Source of the DNA: an uncultured Methanosarcinales archaeon
GTDB taxonomy: Archaea > Halobacteriota > Methanosarcinia > Methanotrichales > Methanotrichaceae
NCBI GenBank assembly: GCA_903871465.1
Contig: CAIQHB010000056.1
Span: 62,001-126,000 of the forward strand
Direction: 5' to 3'
DNA length: 64,000 nucleotides
The notes under the pieces are model-generated. The model had not been told where the DNA came from, ran no database searches, and saw only the letters and a program-made list of their open reading frames with translations. This document shows positions 1 to 9,574 of the stretch, in pieces. Within the stretch, counting starts at the first letter, position 1. Each line of letters starts with the position of its first letter. The position numbers and the translations under genes were made by a program.

Positions 1-106
1 CTTCGGTCTGGCCGAAGATGGCGCCGACCACATCCGGCCGCTCCACTATCCCCTCCGCTGTTATATCCGCATAAATAACATATTTAGTTGTATCAACATT
101 TTGCAT
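1..106 (-). CDS. dnaG: DnaG-type primase, N-terminal fragment (runs off window start)
   Basis: Only the first 35 codons are in the window, and the gene continues past position 1. The translation begins [19 protein letters not shown] and goes on to a [10 protein letters not shown] motif. I recognise this as the conserved N-terminus of archaeal DnaG, a Toprim-domain primase-like protein also associated with the archaeal exosome. The ATG at 106 is preceded by AGAGGTGTC, a good ribosome-binding site. The gene lies downstream of nmd3 on the same strand but is separated from it by about 410 bp, so it probably has its own promoter. Too little is visible to judge whether the gene is intact. Confidence 0.88.
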   Translation of the reverse strand, partial: MQNVDTTKYVIYADITAEGIVERPDVVGAIFGQTE

Positions 107-516
107 GTATGACACCTCTTCTATTAAAATAGTTAGATAAAAGTCAAACCCACACTCAAAAGCCAAAGCTATCCCTTAGATCAACAGGAGCTTATTCGCG
201 ACATATTGTCGCTATTTCGACCATGCCTCTTTAAGGCAGGCAGTGAGCAGTGAATGATGGTGAATATGAGTTTTATCCAACTATTTCAGTGTCCATTTGC
301 CAATATCATGGATTATCTGATAGAAATGCCTACACATGAGCGTTCTTTTCTCCATTTTGCTGGCATTTCATCGCCCCAAGTTTTACTCGGGGCTTAATTA
401 TTATGTGATTCGAAGCTCAAATGCATACTTCTACCAGTTAAAATTGCACGAAACTAGTTTAAGAACTTTGTGGTGGGGATTGGAACCACAAGCTTATTCC
501 TGATGCATAAAAGTTC
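107..516. other. Gene-free gap between nmd3 and dnaG with two hairpins
   Basis: No convincing ORF is present. Two inverted repeats stand out. GCCCC/GGGGC flanks an 11-nt loop near 371-392 and is followed by an A/T-rich run. TTGTGGT/ACCACAA lies at about 468-492, just past the nmd3 stop. The second resembles the 'CTTTGTGGT' palindromes dispersed elsewhere in the window and could end the nmd3 transcript. The dnaG promoter should lie at the low-coordinate end, but I could not pick a clear TATA box. Confidence 0.5.
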
Positions 517-1557
517 CTACAATACTATAAATCCGTTTGCTGTTCTTACTACGTCCACTTCTTCACCGGGCTCGACTTGCAGATCCCTGGGTCGAGACGC
601 GAGAGCGGACTTGAAAGTCTCCGGGTCCATAATCTCCAGGACATCATTATCTGTGGTGATGACCATCGCTTTTAGGGCATCTGCTCTATTTCCCAGGATC
701 TCCACGATCTCTGAGTTTTCTTCGCTCATGCTGGACCTGCGCCCCTCTTGAAGTGAGGTTATTTGCGTTGTCTTTCCATCGAATCCTGACACAAAGGAGA
801 GCGACCCACGGAAGGATACAATATCTCCTCGCTTCAACCTCGGGAACCTGACCAGCAAGGTCGAACGGAAAACGTCGCGGCCGTCCTTCTTCCCCACGAG
901 TTTGCATGTTTCCAGGAGTCTGCCGCCGAAGCGCTCCTGGAAGGCTCTGGCCATACGTCTCCCCAGCTGCGTCGAGCCCAGTATGATGTCCAATCCGCCT
1001 TTGACTTCCTTCATCTCCTGGATAAAGGACAACTGGTCGCCTCCATGGTAGCCTGAATCGGCCATGGAATGGGCGACTTTTTTACACTCTTCGATTTCCT
1101 TCAAGGACATTGAGCGGATATTGTTTCCCCGCAGTTGAACAGTAGACTGGAAATATTTGCCGGCCATGCGGCTGCAGCGGTCGCAGGCTACGAGCTTGAT
1201 CCAGACCGGAATTTCATGCTGCTCGCTTATGCTCTGGCCTTTGAAACTGCCTTTGATATCCATTTTGGCCAAATACCTGGTAGCTCCGACTTTTCGGAGG
1301 CTAATCCCGATCTCGGGTCCGGCAAATTCCTTATGAAAACAGAGTGCATCGACGGCTGCAGAAGACGCCAGTTCCTCGATAGGGCGACTTTCCGGTAAAT
1401 GCCACTTTCCTTTTGACTGTCGAGAGCCGCAGACTGAGCAGATGACCACCTCGACCATATCGGGAGTGGTGATGAGCGTTGTCGAATCCAGGGTGCATTG
1501 CCGGCACAGCCCTTCTTCAACGGGCATGCCGCATTTGGGGCAAGAGGCTTGCATCAC
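517..1557 (-). CDS. NMD3 family protein
   Basis: The 346-residue protein opens with two closely spaced zinc-ribbon-like CxxC pairs (CPKCG and CRQC within the first 21 residues). A third (CSVC) follows near residue 41 and a fourth (CDRC) near residue 130. This matches the N-terminal zinc-binding region of the NMD3 family. In eukaryotes NMD3 is the adaptor for 60S subunit export. The archaeal homologue is presumed to act in large-subunit maturation, which is inference. It overlaps the upstream DUF424 gene by four bases (ATGA), so the two are translationally coupled. Together with mcm upstream they form a minus-strand cluster of information-processing genes. Confidence 0.85.
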   Translation of the reverse strand: MMQASCPKCGMPVEEGLCRQCTLDSTTLITTPDMVEVVICSVCGSRQSKGKWHLPESRPIEELASSAAVDALCFHKEFAGPEIGISLRKVGATRYLAKMDIKGSFKGQSISEQHEIPVWIKLVACDRCSRMAGKYFQSTVQLRGNNIRSMSLKEIEECKKVAHSMADSGYHGGDQLSFIQEMKEVKGGLDIILGSTQLGRRMARAFQERFGGRLLETCKLVGKKDGRDVFRSTLLVRFPRLKRGDIVSFRGSLSFVSGFDGKTTQITSLQEGRRSSMSEENSEIVEILGNRADALKAMVITTDNDVLEIMDPETFKSALASRPRDLQVEPGEEVDVVRTANGFIVL

Positions 1558-1880
1558 ATTCGCACCATCTGGGCATATAGAATCCCATCAATGGAGAGGA
1601 CATTCTCTCTTTCCACGTAGCCCAATCGGATGGCATGCTCAACGGTTTTGCAGCCGACAAAATTGGCCATGGTTGCCCCTTTAAGGGCCGTCTCGACCTC
1701 CGAACAGGTGGCCAAATCATCTCCAAAGAAGTCCTGGCTGACTTCTATGCACAGATGACCTTCTTTGAATTTCTCTCCCAGAATATCGCTGTCGCAGACG
1801 GCTATCAGGGTATTTCTTCCTTGCTGGTGAGTTCTAAGACACATCTCTTTCCTTTCGATCTCTTCTGACATCTCGGACAT
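1554..1880 (-). CDS. DUF424 family protein
   Basis: A 108-residue protein with the family's typical layout: 'VCDSDILGEKFKEGHLCIEV' near the N-terminus, 'AnFVGCKTVEHAIRLGYV' in the second half, and a short C-terminal segment ending in a small-domain 'GILYAQMVRM' strand. DUF424 is an uncharacterised archaeal family, so no biochemical role can be assigned. It lies between mcm (gap about 85 bp) and nmd3 (4-bp overlap) on one strand. This placement suggests co-expression with replication and ribosome-assembly genes. Confidence 0.8.
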   Translation of the reverse strand: MSEMSEEIERKEMCLRTHQQGRNTLIAVCDSDILGEKFKEGHLCIEVSQDFFGDDLATCSEVETALKGATMANFVGCKTVEHAIRLGYVERENVLSIDGILYAQMVRM

Positions 1881-1965
1881 GGTAATCGCGTTAAATCATT
1901 TCTCTTGCTGTTTCTGTCAGGCTTTTACAACGAAGACCCGCCCCTAAATTAGGTCATCCTGGTAT

Positions 1966-4050
1966 TTAAGGGAGCTTCAGCATTCCCGGCCGCGGCTCGA
2001 AGACGTCGCCGTCTCTTCTCATGCGGTCGATGATCTCTTCCGCTTTAGCTCTTTCTATGCCCAGCTCCTCTGCCCTATCCAGGACGGCATCTCTCGAAGC
2101 CGGGCCCTGGCTCTCGCGGCTCACGTCTCTGATGATATCGATCACCGATTTGGTTCTATCCCGGGTGCTCTTGGTGGTGCCCGAGGCGATGATGTCGGCA
2201 TCCAGGAAACCTGTCTCCGGGTCTACGCCGACTTTTCGCAGGCACGCCTCCAGGATCTTGACCACTCTCTGGGCATCGGCAAGAGTCACTTTATCGCTCA
2301 GACGCAGGCGGGCGCTGGCCTCGCCCAAACGTATCAACGCTTCTAGTTGCCGGGCTGTGACGGGCACGGGCTTATTCGAATCCTGGCCCTGGGTCCTCAG
2401 GCCGACGTAGTACTTCAGGAAATATTCTTTGGCCTCATCCGTCAATGTGGGGAATATATTCTTGCGAGAATAGGCCACATATTTCCTGAGCAGCTCGGGC
2501 TCGATGGCGGGCATTATTACTGTAAGGGCATTGTCAATATCATCCTGAGATATATCCGTGTTCCAAGCTTTTTGGGTGACGAGCTCCCCGGCATAGTTGC
2601 TCTTCAGGATATGGTTTGCGATAGCCGTATCCCTTTTGGTGTCCGGGTCGTCAGTCAAAACGAAGATCAGGTCGAACCGCGACATGAGCGCCGGTGTGAG
2701 GTTGATCTGGGGGGCGATGGGCTCGTATTTGTCGAACCTTCCCAATTTCGGGTTGGCTGCCGCCAGGAGCGAGCAGCGGGACTTCAGAGTGGCCATGACT
2801 CCTGCCTTGGCGACGCTTATCGTTTGTTGCTCCATGGCCTCGTGCAGGGCGCTTTTGTCCTCATTGTTCATCTTGTCCATCTCGTCTATGGCAGCTATGC
2901 CCTTATCCGCCAAGACCAGGGCGCCTGCCTCGATGGTCCAGCGGCCGTCGCCCAGCTCGTCCTTGACCGCAGTGGCAGTGAGGCCGGCAGAGGTGGAACT
3001 CTTGCCCGATGTGTAGATGCCGCGGGGCGAGATCTTGATCATATACCGCAAAAGCTGAGATTTGGCGATGCCGGGATCGCCCACCAGCAGGATGTGAATA
3101 TCTCCACGGATGCGCGCCCCATCGGGCAGATTCTTCTCGAAGCCGGAGACCAATTGCAGGGCCAGAGCCTCTTTTACATCCTCGTAGCCGTAAATGGAAG
3201 GCGCTATAGACTTCCTTATATTTTCATAGATCTCCGGGTCACGGGACATCTCCTGGATCATCTCCTCATCTTCCTTGGTGATGTCGATCTCTTCGAACTC
3301 CTGATCCTTCATCTCCACTGAAATGCCCTTATGGACGAGGTCAAAGTAGGTGCTTTTGCCCTGCTGGGGGTTATTTCGCTGGTAGGATTTGAGGATGCCA
3401 TTGACGATGACCCGGTCGCCCGGGAAGATCTTGCCGGCCAGGTCGTCCTCCAGCTCGACATCGAGGGTTTGGGGCTGCTGACCGCCTCGCAATTCTTCGG
3501 GCGACTCCTGCACTCTGATCTTCTGGGCATCGACGAACTTGGATTGAGCGAGCATGAGCTTGAAAGGTCCACCCCGGTCGCAGGCCTGGTTCATGCACTT
3601 CAGGTTCTGGTCCTCGAACTTGTTGCCCGTCTGCTCCTTGAAGAAGGTGAAGCCGCACCTCTGGCACTGGAAGGCGGCGGAGACGATCTTGGGCCGGACC
3701 TCAGTGGCCGTCCTGACCAGGCCGTCGATGGCCAGCAGCTTGCCGATATGATCCGAGCGCAGCTCGCGAGTCTTGAAGTGGCGGGGCAGCTCCGCGATGC
3801 GCACGTGGGCCCGGTCCATGTAAACATCCATAGGCAGGTCGAGCTCCAGCATGGCGGCGCGCGCTGCTTCCAGAGATTGTTCCGGGTTCTCCATCAGCTC
3901 TTCTGCGAAGTCAGGATCGAACTTGTCAATATCTGAGAAGCGAATCTTCAAGCTGCGCTCATCAGGATAGGAGTCGGCCAGCTCCAGGAGATCATCCCAG
4001 TAACGTGAACGGAGGAATTCCTCCCACTTGGCGACAGGATCGGCGGGCAT
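1966..4050 (-). CDS. mcm: Replicative DNA helicase MCM
   Basis: The 694-residue protein has the full archaeal MCM layout. The N-terminal DNA-binding half carries a zinc site (CQRCGF, then CMNQAC). The AAA+ half contains a Walker A-type GDPGIAKSQLL, a Walker B AAIDEMDKM, a sensor-type AAANPKLGRFD, and an arginine-finger region LMSRFDLIF. The C-terminus is a winged-helix-like tail. It unwinds DNA at the replication fork together with GINS, whose gene is at about 54.6 kb. Length is normal and no intein is present. The start at 4050 lacks a recognisable Shine-Dalgarno (the preceding bases are CCTCCGCAA), so initiation may be leaderless or weakly SD-dependent. Confidence 0.97.
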   Translation of the reverse strand: MPADPVAKWEEFLRSRYWDDLLELADSYPDERSLKIRFSDIDKFDPDFAEELMENPEQSLEAARAAMLELDLPMDVYMDRAHVRIAELPRHFKTRELRSDHIGKLLAIDGLVRTATEVRPKIVSAAFQCQRCGFTFFKEQTGNKFEDQNLKCMNQACDRGGPFKLMLAQSKFVDAQKIRVQESPEELRGGQQPQTLDVELEDDLAGKIFPGDRVIVNGILKSYQRNNPQQGKSTYFDLVHKGISVEMKDQEFEEIDITKEDEEMIQEMSRDPEIYENIRKSIAPSIYGYEDVKEALALQLVSGFEKNLPDGARIRGDIHILLVGDPGIAKSQLLRYMIKISPRGIYTSGKSSTSAGLTATAVKDELGDGRWTIEAGALVLADKGIAAIDEMDKMNNEDKSALHEAMEQQTISVAKAGVMATLKSRCSLLAAANPKLGRFDKYEPIAPQINLTPALMSRFDLIFVLTDDPDTKRDTAIANHILKSNYAGELVTQKAWNTDISQDDIDNALTVIMPAIEPELLRKYVAYSRKNIFPTLTDEAKEYFLKYYVGLRTQGQDSNKPVPVTARQLEALIRLGEASARLRLSDKVTLADAQRVVKILEACLRKVGVDPETGFLDADIIASGTTKSTRDRTKSVIDIIRDVSRESQGPASRDAVLDRAEELGIERAKAEEIIDRMRRDGDVFEPRPGMLKLP

Positions 4051-4247
4051 TTGCGGAGGGATGTAGGATGGGCAAAGTATCTAAAGGATTTGGAGCGAGA
4101 AGGAAAGTGCATAAAATTTTTTAATCTTGAAAAATATTTTAATCGGGAGTGGACTCTGAAAGTATTTGCTGATAAATGGCCTTGGAGAGAGTTGAGGTCT
4201 CCTGGGCGGCGGTCCAGAAGATTATGAACAGAAAAAGATAAAAGCTT

Positions 4248-4697
4248 ATGCCAGATGTTCAGAATACAGAGATGATTATGATGAAAATGACTTGGTTTGT
4301 TGCCTTCTTAATTATGCTAATTCTAGTAGTTGCTCCTGCTTACGGTGAGATGACGGATTATCAGAGAGGAGTAGCTAACGGACTGAAAGTAGGGCTATTT
4401 ATGGGCGAATATTATGGAAGAGGCCAGTACGTAGTAAACTATGCGGGGCAGTTTAACACTTATCTGGATACCTACAATCAATTTCTGGGGGCATCTTTTG
4501 GCAGCAATCAGACTCTACTTAATGAGTTCACACTCTCAACCATCGCCGTCGCTTCCGGATACTCAAAGTCCGGAGCAGCGATGCCGGATGCAAGCGGCAG
4601 AATTTTTGGCTATCCTGCCGCTGCTTATTATACCTGGACCGGTGCGGTTCCAGGAACCAGGCCTCAAAATCACGGAGACGCTCTGCCGGGTGTGTAG
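4248..4697 (+). CDS. Small secreted protein of unknown function
   Basis: The 149-residue ORF has an N-terminal hydrophobic segment (WFVAFLIMLILVVAPAYG) that looks like a cleavable signal peptide. Cleavage would fall near residue 33, leaving about 115 mature residues rich in Gly, Ala, Tyr and Asn. No known domain was recognised. Initiation may be at one of the later Met codons (4272, 4275 or 4281), since residues 1-8 are not needed for the signal peptide. The gene is divergent from mcm and shares a roughly 200-bp intergenic region with it. The final residues are Pro/Gly-rich. It is likely exported, with function unknown. Confidence 0.65.
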   Translation: MPDVQNTEMIMMKMTWFVAFLIMLILVVAPAYGEMTDYQRGVANGLKVGLFMGEYYGRGQYVVNYAGQFNTYLDTYNQFLGASFGSNQTLLNEFTLSTIAVASGYSKSGAAMPDASGRIFGYPAAAYYTWTGAVPGTRPQNHGDALPGV

Positions 4698-4831
4698 AAG
4701 ATAAGGCATGCAAGAGAGGCGGCAATTCCTGAAGACCCGTAGAATTTGCCTCTCTTCTCTTTTCGTGAAGTAGAGTCCCTCAAAAGCATCCCAAAGTTTG
4801 ATATCCTGCCCGACATGTAGCTGTTTTATCC

Positions 4832-5899
4832 ATGGAACTTAATCTGCCGGACCGGGGCAAAAGAGATGGGTTGATAGTCGTCACGCTCGCCCTTATTATC
4901 CTTATTTCTTACTTCATCTGGCCGCTTCTCGACGGCCTGGTCCTTGGATTTGTCTTCGCGTATGTCGGCCGGCCAGTGCGAGATCTATTCGGAAAAAAGA
5001 GACGAAAGATCGGCTCTCTTGCGGCCATAATCTGCATTGTCGCTCCGCTTTCTGCGATCTTTGCTACAGGAGTCTTCGAGGTTATAAGGCAGATATGGTG
5101 GCTGGAGAATCACCAGAGCCAGATCATAGCCACCAGCTCTGAATTCGTTTCCAGGGTCCATATTCCGCAAGTTATATTCGACGAACTCTCCCGCGGTATG
5201 GCCAATTTGATGGGAATAAGTTTGAACCTTCTGACCAATCTGCCGGTCTTTGGCCTCGGCACAACTGTCACACTCGGGTTCCTTAACGTATTGATAGCCT
5301 TTTGTGTTTGCTACTTCCTCCTGCTGGATGGAAAGCGGCTGGTGCAGGCAATGTTAGTAGTCTCAAATCTGGAAAACAGTGACTTTGAGCTGCGCTGCCT
5401 GACAAGAATTGATACCATCCTTTGCGGGGTTTACATGGGCAGCATCTATACCGCAATCGTAGGCGGAATAACCTCGATTGCCATATTTTATATCTTCGGA
5501 GTACCCCGGCCCTTTGCTATGGCCAGCATTGTCTTCCTGGCGGGTATGGTGCCTTTTCTGACATGGCTCGTGTTTATACCTACCGCCATCAGCCGATATA
5601 TTGAAATCGGGCCGATGGACGCGCTTCTCTTTTTCATAACGGCCTCCATACTGGTTCACGTTGCGGAGCTTGTCATCCGGCCTTATATCGTCTATACCAA
5701 ATCCTCGATCCATCCGCTCCTGGTTCTGCTTGCTTTTCTGGGCGGAGGAGTAGTGGCCGGGATCTCCGGCTTCTTCCTGGCTCCGGCCATGGTTGGAGTA
5801 GTAACAGGCGTCTTTCAGGTGATGCGTGAAGTGCAGGAGGAAAGAAAGAGCAAGTGCGGGCCAGAGGCTGCGGATTCGGGACGCCTCTATCCAGGATAG
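4832..5899 (+). CDS. AI-2E family transporter (multi-pass membrane protein)
   Basis: A 355-residue integral membrane protein with about seven or eight hydrophobic segments. The order is typical of the AI-2E/PerM family: two N-terminal helices, a soluble segment (about 85-140), then a cluster of helices ending in an LLAFLGGGVVAGISGFFLAP motif characteristic of the family's last helices. Members have been linked to export of small molecules or to ion exchange. The substrate cannot be inferred here. It is a single gene with no close neighbours on its strand. The C-terminal tail is charged and faces the cytoplasm by the usual topology. Confidence 0.85.
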   Translation: MELNLPDRGKRDGLIVVTLALIILISYFIWPLLDGLVLGFVFAYVGRPVRDLFGKKRRKIGSLAAIICIVAPLSAIFATGVFEVIRQIWWLENHQSQIIATSSEFVSRVHIPQVIFDELSRGMANLMGISLNLLTNLPVFGLGTTVTLGFLNVLIAFCVCYFLLLDGKRLVQAMLVVSNLENSDFELRCLTRIDTILCGVYMGSIYTAIVGGITSIAIFYIFGVPRPFAMASIVFLAGMVPFLTWLVFIPTAISRYIEIGPMDALLFFITASILVHVAELVIRPYIVYTKSSIHPLLVLLAFLGGGVVAGISGFFLAPAMVGVVTGVFQVMREVQEERKSKCGPEAADSGRLYPG

Positions 5900-6424
5900 T
5901 CTCTATATCATTTGGCTTTAATCTTTGGAATTCGCAAACATCCATCTTGCGGGTTTACTTCGTCGAAAGACGAATACCGAAACCTTTATATTCGTTTATT
6001 GCCTGGTAAGACCTGGCAAAAGTCAAATCCTCTTTTCCCTCCTACATCACGACTTTTGCCTCCCTCCTATTACATAATATTCGTCAATTGCGTCATCCGG
6101 GGGAGATGCAAATTTTGGCGGCCGCAGTGAACGTGCCTTTCGAGTGGATGCACTCAAATATCTCGGCAGTGAAGTCGGACCTACATTAGGTAAGCTGGCT
6201 GCCTACTCCTGCACCTCCGAGTGCCCGGGATATCCTCATTCTCTTTTCCGGGCGCACCAGGACATTAAGATTACCGAGCAAGAGTGAGCAGTCATGAGCT
6301 TGCGGCTTTTCGCCCGGCTGGCAGAGATAGGATTAAGCTGTTTTCAACCTAGAGGTCAAATTTGAACTGGCGGATAAGTATTATGGCGCAATATTTATTA
6401 CATTATCTCGTCAATTGATGCTCG
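5900..6424 (+). other. Gene-free stretch upstream of addB
   Basis: No ORF here looks real. A strong archaeal TATA-like sequence (CCTTTATATTC) lies at about 5990-6000, followed some 20 nt later by an imperfect hairpin (GCCTGG ... CCTGGC). This could mark a short untranslated transcript or an upstream promoter. A second A/T-rich box at 6391-6398 is listed separately as the likely addB promoter. The middle part (6130-6300) holds only short frames with stops. Confidence 0.4.
6391..6398 (+). promoter_or_regulatory. Probable TATA box for the addBA operon (leaderless start)
   Basis: ATATTTAT is centred about 30 nt upstream of the addB ATG at 6425, and there is no Shine-Dalgarno in between. This spacing fits an archaeal promoter giving a leaderless or nearly leaderless transcript. 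Inference from sequence spacing only. Confidence 0.45.
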
Positions 6425-9400
6425 ATGGATAATAAGGTTCAATTCTGCTCCCTCCCTGGAACTGGTCTATCGGATTTGGTTGATAGATTTGCAGAAGAAT
6501 CCAGCAATTATCCATTTGAAACTTTTTGTGTCGTTCCTACCTCGCGCCTGAAGGCAGAAGTCGTTAGAGGAATTCAAGAAAAAGGTAACCCGATTTTGAA
6601 AGATAGGATATGCACCCTTAGGGAGCTTGCAGAATTCATCCTTTCTGTGCATCTGCCTAACCACAGTCGCATAAGCGATGAAGAGTCGAAGATCATCATT
6701 TCGCATATCATATCTGCAAATCCGCAGAGTCTCTCTCTCTTTATAGATGACAGACGCATTTCAATCAAATTTGTGCAAGAATTGAAGCGATTCATTTCGA
6801 CATTGATTCAGAGAAAAATAGATTATCCCGGATGCTTGACAGATCAGCAGGGCGAAAATATTCGACAATTGTCTTTTATCTACTTTAAATATTTAAAATT
6901 TTTGTCGGATAATCACCTTGTCGACGATGATATTCTCCTGAATAAAGTTGCGGAAAGCTTAAATAAAAATGATGGGAAAAGAATAAAAAGGGTATTCATG
7001 TATGGATTCTTTGAGCCGAATCCGCTTGAAAAGGAGTTCATAGTAGCATTGGGAAACTTTTCAACTACGTTTCACTATGTGATGCCGTTTGCAGGCAATT
7101 CTAAGATCTTTGCCGATCGAGGAGACTGGCTGCCAACAGCTGAAAGAGTTCTAGTTGAATCAAATGCAGACGATGCAAAACTGTCCAGGTTATTTACTGA
7201 GACTCAAGCATTTGATTTTTCAAAAAAAATATTTTTTTCCAAATTTAATGATAGAATTTCAGAGATCAGAGCCATCGCTCAGGAAATACGCAGTCTTATC
7301 GCAAATGGGGTTGATCCAGCCAATATTGCTGTGGTTCTTCCCGATCGAGACCGTGCAGCAAGGCTCATATCAGATATATTTCCAGATTTTAAAATTCCAT
7401 ATGATATACGTGGAATCAGTATATTATCACACTCCGCAATCGCTCAAGCAATAATTGACATTATAGAAATTCCAGCTTATAATTACAAGAGGGACACCGT
7501 CGTTAGATTGCTCAAATCACCATATATTTGTGTCCCATCGGAAAGCGAAGGAAAGAAAAAGTTGCTGGGCTATGAAGTGGATTTTGAATCGCGAGCTGCA
7601 AATATCATCAAAGGAAAAGAGGATTGGAAAAAATTTCAGTCAGTATTGGTGAATTTAAATGAAGAGCTCAGGTCGAGTGAACTTCATAAGAACGGGAATT
7701 TAAAAATCCTCAACGAGAGGATCTGTCGCATAAAAAACATCGATACTGGAATCAATAGTCTCTTCAATTTTCTGCAAAAATTAGAAGGGGCGAAGCCTGT
7801 CAGGGAACACGTCAAGGTCCTTCGTCAGATTCTCTATGATCTGGATTTTGGACAATATGCAAAATATTCCAACCAAGAGCTGCGCCAGAGGGAGACGAGA
7901 GCGCTTAAATCATTTTTTGAGGTTTTAGACAGGATTGAAAAAGCATATTTAACCATTCCAGATGAGAAAATAGATTTGAAAGAATTTTTATCAATAATGT
8001 CTACAGGCTTATTCGAGAAGAGATACGATGCTGGGGATGCGAACACAAACGCAGTTCAGTTAACTGGATTGAGAGAAATTGCTCATTTATCATATGATTT
8101 TGTATTTATTCCTGACCTTGTTGATGGAGAAATACCCAGGACCAATCTCTCTCAGCCATTTTTTACAGGGTTTAAGGAAAGAACGGACCTGCTGACAAAG
8201 AGAGATCTTTTGAGGCAGGAAAGATATTATTTCCTGGCTGCAATATTAGCATCTAAGCGGAAGCTATTTCTGAGCTGTCCATCATCGGAGCAAGGTCTGC
8301 CACTCATTCCTTCTACCTTCATAAGGGACATTTCGGAATGCTATAGTATGGGGTCCTGGGGAGATGGCGAAATAAATTATTCGACCGTAAAGCAGCAGTT
8401 CGACGATGGAAGAAGAATATCCATTGGAGATTACAGGAACATCGGATCTATCAGAGTCCCTCCATTGGATGCAAGTCTGATTGCCAAAAAAATAAATATG
8501 GAGAATTATTATCGGAAAAGTAATTATAGATCAGAATATGATGGTATCCTTCAAAACGATCCAGCTATTGCATCTGATCTATTAAAAAGATTCAACGAAT
8601 CAAAGATCTACTCCCCAACGATGTTTGAATCATATGGTCTATGCCCCTTTCAATTTTATTTAAAATATGTCCTTTATTTAGATGCGATGCCAGATATAGA
8701 GATTAAAATCTCGTCAAGAGAATTAGGTGGTCTGTTCCATCGCATTGCATTCAGATTTTTTGAAAATAGGAGGAAAGATGGCAGCCCAAAGGTCACCACC
8801 GGAAACCTGGCAAATGCTATAGTGGATATAAAAAAGATCGCCCAAGAAGAGTTCCAGATGTATTCCTTCGGTGACGATCCCGTCTGGTTCTCATTAAAGC
8901 GGCGTTTTATAGGGATTTCCGAAGGCAGAAAAGGCATATTGGAGACATTTGTAAGATATGAGGCAAAAGGCCTGACGTCGTGCTTTTCACCAACGAATTT
9001 CGAGCTATCAATTGGCAGCACCACATCGATGGATCTTTCGGATGCATGCTCTAGAGAGGATCCTGTTTCACTAGATCTGGGCCCAGGAGCCCCCTCTAGT
9101 GTGCTAATGCAAGGACGGATTGATAGGTTGGATACCACAGATGACGGTCAATTCATGGTCATCGATTATAAGACAGGGACCTTAAATCCGAGCCATAAGG
9201 ATATCGTATCAGGAATCTCATTTCAGCTCCCCCTTTATATCCGCTGCGTTGAGACATGCTTCCCAGGGATTCAGGGAATCGCAGGGGCATACTATGTAAT
9301 AAAAGGCGATGGAGATATATCAAAGAAGATCGTTCTTGGGGATAAAAAATATATGGATCTTTTTGAATCCCTTGGCAGAAGTCATGGAATCAAAGATGAC

Positions 9401-9574
9401 TATCAAGCGATCATCTCTTCGTCGCTGAGTACTGTCAAGAAATATATTAAAAATATGCAAGCTGGCATTTTTCATCCCACTGTTTTGATTGGAAAATGTC
9501 CCAGGTATTGTAACTACAAAACAGTCTGCCGGTTCAATGATCTCCGGCTATTGGAGTCTGAGGCGGTGAGCTGA
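6425..9574 (+). CDS. addB: AddB-like subunit of a helicase-nuclease, Fe-S nuclease domain
   Basis: The 1049-residue protein matches the AddB/RexB group. It has a degenerate UvrD-like N-terminal half, and a C-terminal RecB-type PD-(D/E)XK nuclease seen in GRIDRLDT and FMVIDYKTGT (about residue 915). Cysteines around the nuclease have the spacing of the AddB iron-sulfur cluster: one in YGLCPFQFYLKYV (about 740), then CPRYCNYKTVC near the C-terminus. The N-terminal P-loop region (SLPGTGLSDLV) lacks the GKT of an active Walker A, so this subunit is probably not an ATPase. It directly precedes addA (stop TGA, then ATG), forming an operon. In bacteria AddAB resects broken ends before RecA loading. 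A role beside Rad50-Mre11 here is inferred. Visibly AT-richer than flanking housekeeping genes. Confidence 0.85.
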   Translation: MDNKVQFCSLPGTGLSDLVDRFAEESSNYPFETFCVVPTSRLKAEVVRGIQEKGNPILKDRICTLRELAEFILSVHLPNHSRISDEESKIIISHIISANPQSLSLFIDDRRISIKFVQELKRFISTLIQRKIDYPGCLTDQQGENIRQLSFIYFKYLKFLSDNHLVDDDILLNKVAESLNKNDGKRIKRVFMYGFFEPNPLEKEFIVALGNFSTTFHYVMPFAGNSKIFADRGDWLPTAERVLVESNADDAKLSRLFTETQAFDFSKKIFFSKFNDRISEIRAIAQEIRSLIANGVDPANIAVVLPDRDRAARLISDIFPDFKIPYDIRGISILSHSAIAQAIIDIIEIPAYNYKRDTVVRLLKSPYICVPSESEGKKKLLGYEVDFESRAANIIKGKEDWKKFQSVLVNLNEELRSSELHKNGNLKILNERICRIKNIDTGINSLFNFLQKLEGAKPVREHVKVLRQILYDLDFGQYAKYSNQELRQRETRALKSFFEVLDRIEKAYLTIPDEKIDLKEFLSIMSTGLFEKRYDAGDANTNAVQLTGLREIAHLSYDFVFIPDLVDGEIPRTNLSQPFFTGFKERTDLLTKRDLLRQERYYFLAAILASKRKLFLSCPSSEQGLPLIPSTFIRDISECYSMGSWGDGEINYSTVKQQFDDGRRISIGDYRNIGSIRVPPLDASLIAKKINMENYYRKSNYRSEYDGILQNDPAIASDLLKRFNESKIYSPTMFESYGLCPFQFYLKYVLYLDAMPDIEIKISSRELGGLFHRIAFRFFENRRKDGSPKVTTGNLANAIVDIKKIAQEEFQMYSFGDDPVWFSLKRRFIGISEGRKGILETFVRYEAKGLTSCFSPTNFELSIGSTTSMDLSDACSREDPVSLDLGPGAPSSVLMQGRIDRLDTTDDGQFMVIDYKTGTLNPSHKDIVSGISFQLPLYIRCVETCFPGIQGIAGAYYVIKGDGDISKKIVLGDKKYMDLFESLGRSHGIKDDYQAIISSSLSTVKKYIKNMQAGIFHPTVLIGKCPRYCNYKTVCRFNDLRLLESEAVS

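Noticed and set aside
2347..3321. Long + strand frames inside mcm (and similar frames inside leuC, trpB2, priS and aroC)
   Set aside because: They are mirror frames of GC-rich conserved genes. The opposite-strand proteins are unmistakable.
4248..4697. Possible relation of the small secreted protein to the surface families at 39-47 kb
   Set aside because: It shares only a signal peptide and Gly/Tyr richness. None of the YP-G or DTPGRH landmarks are present.
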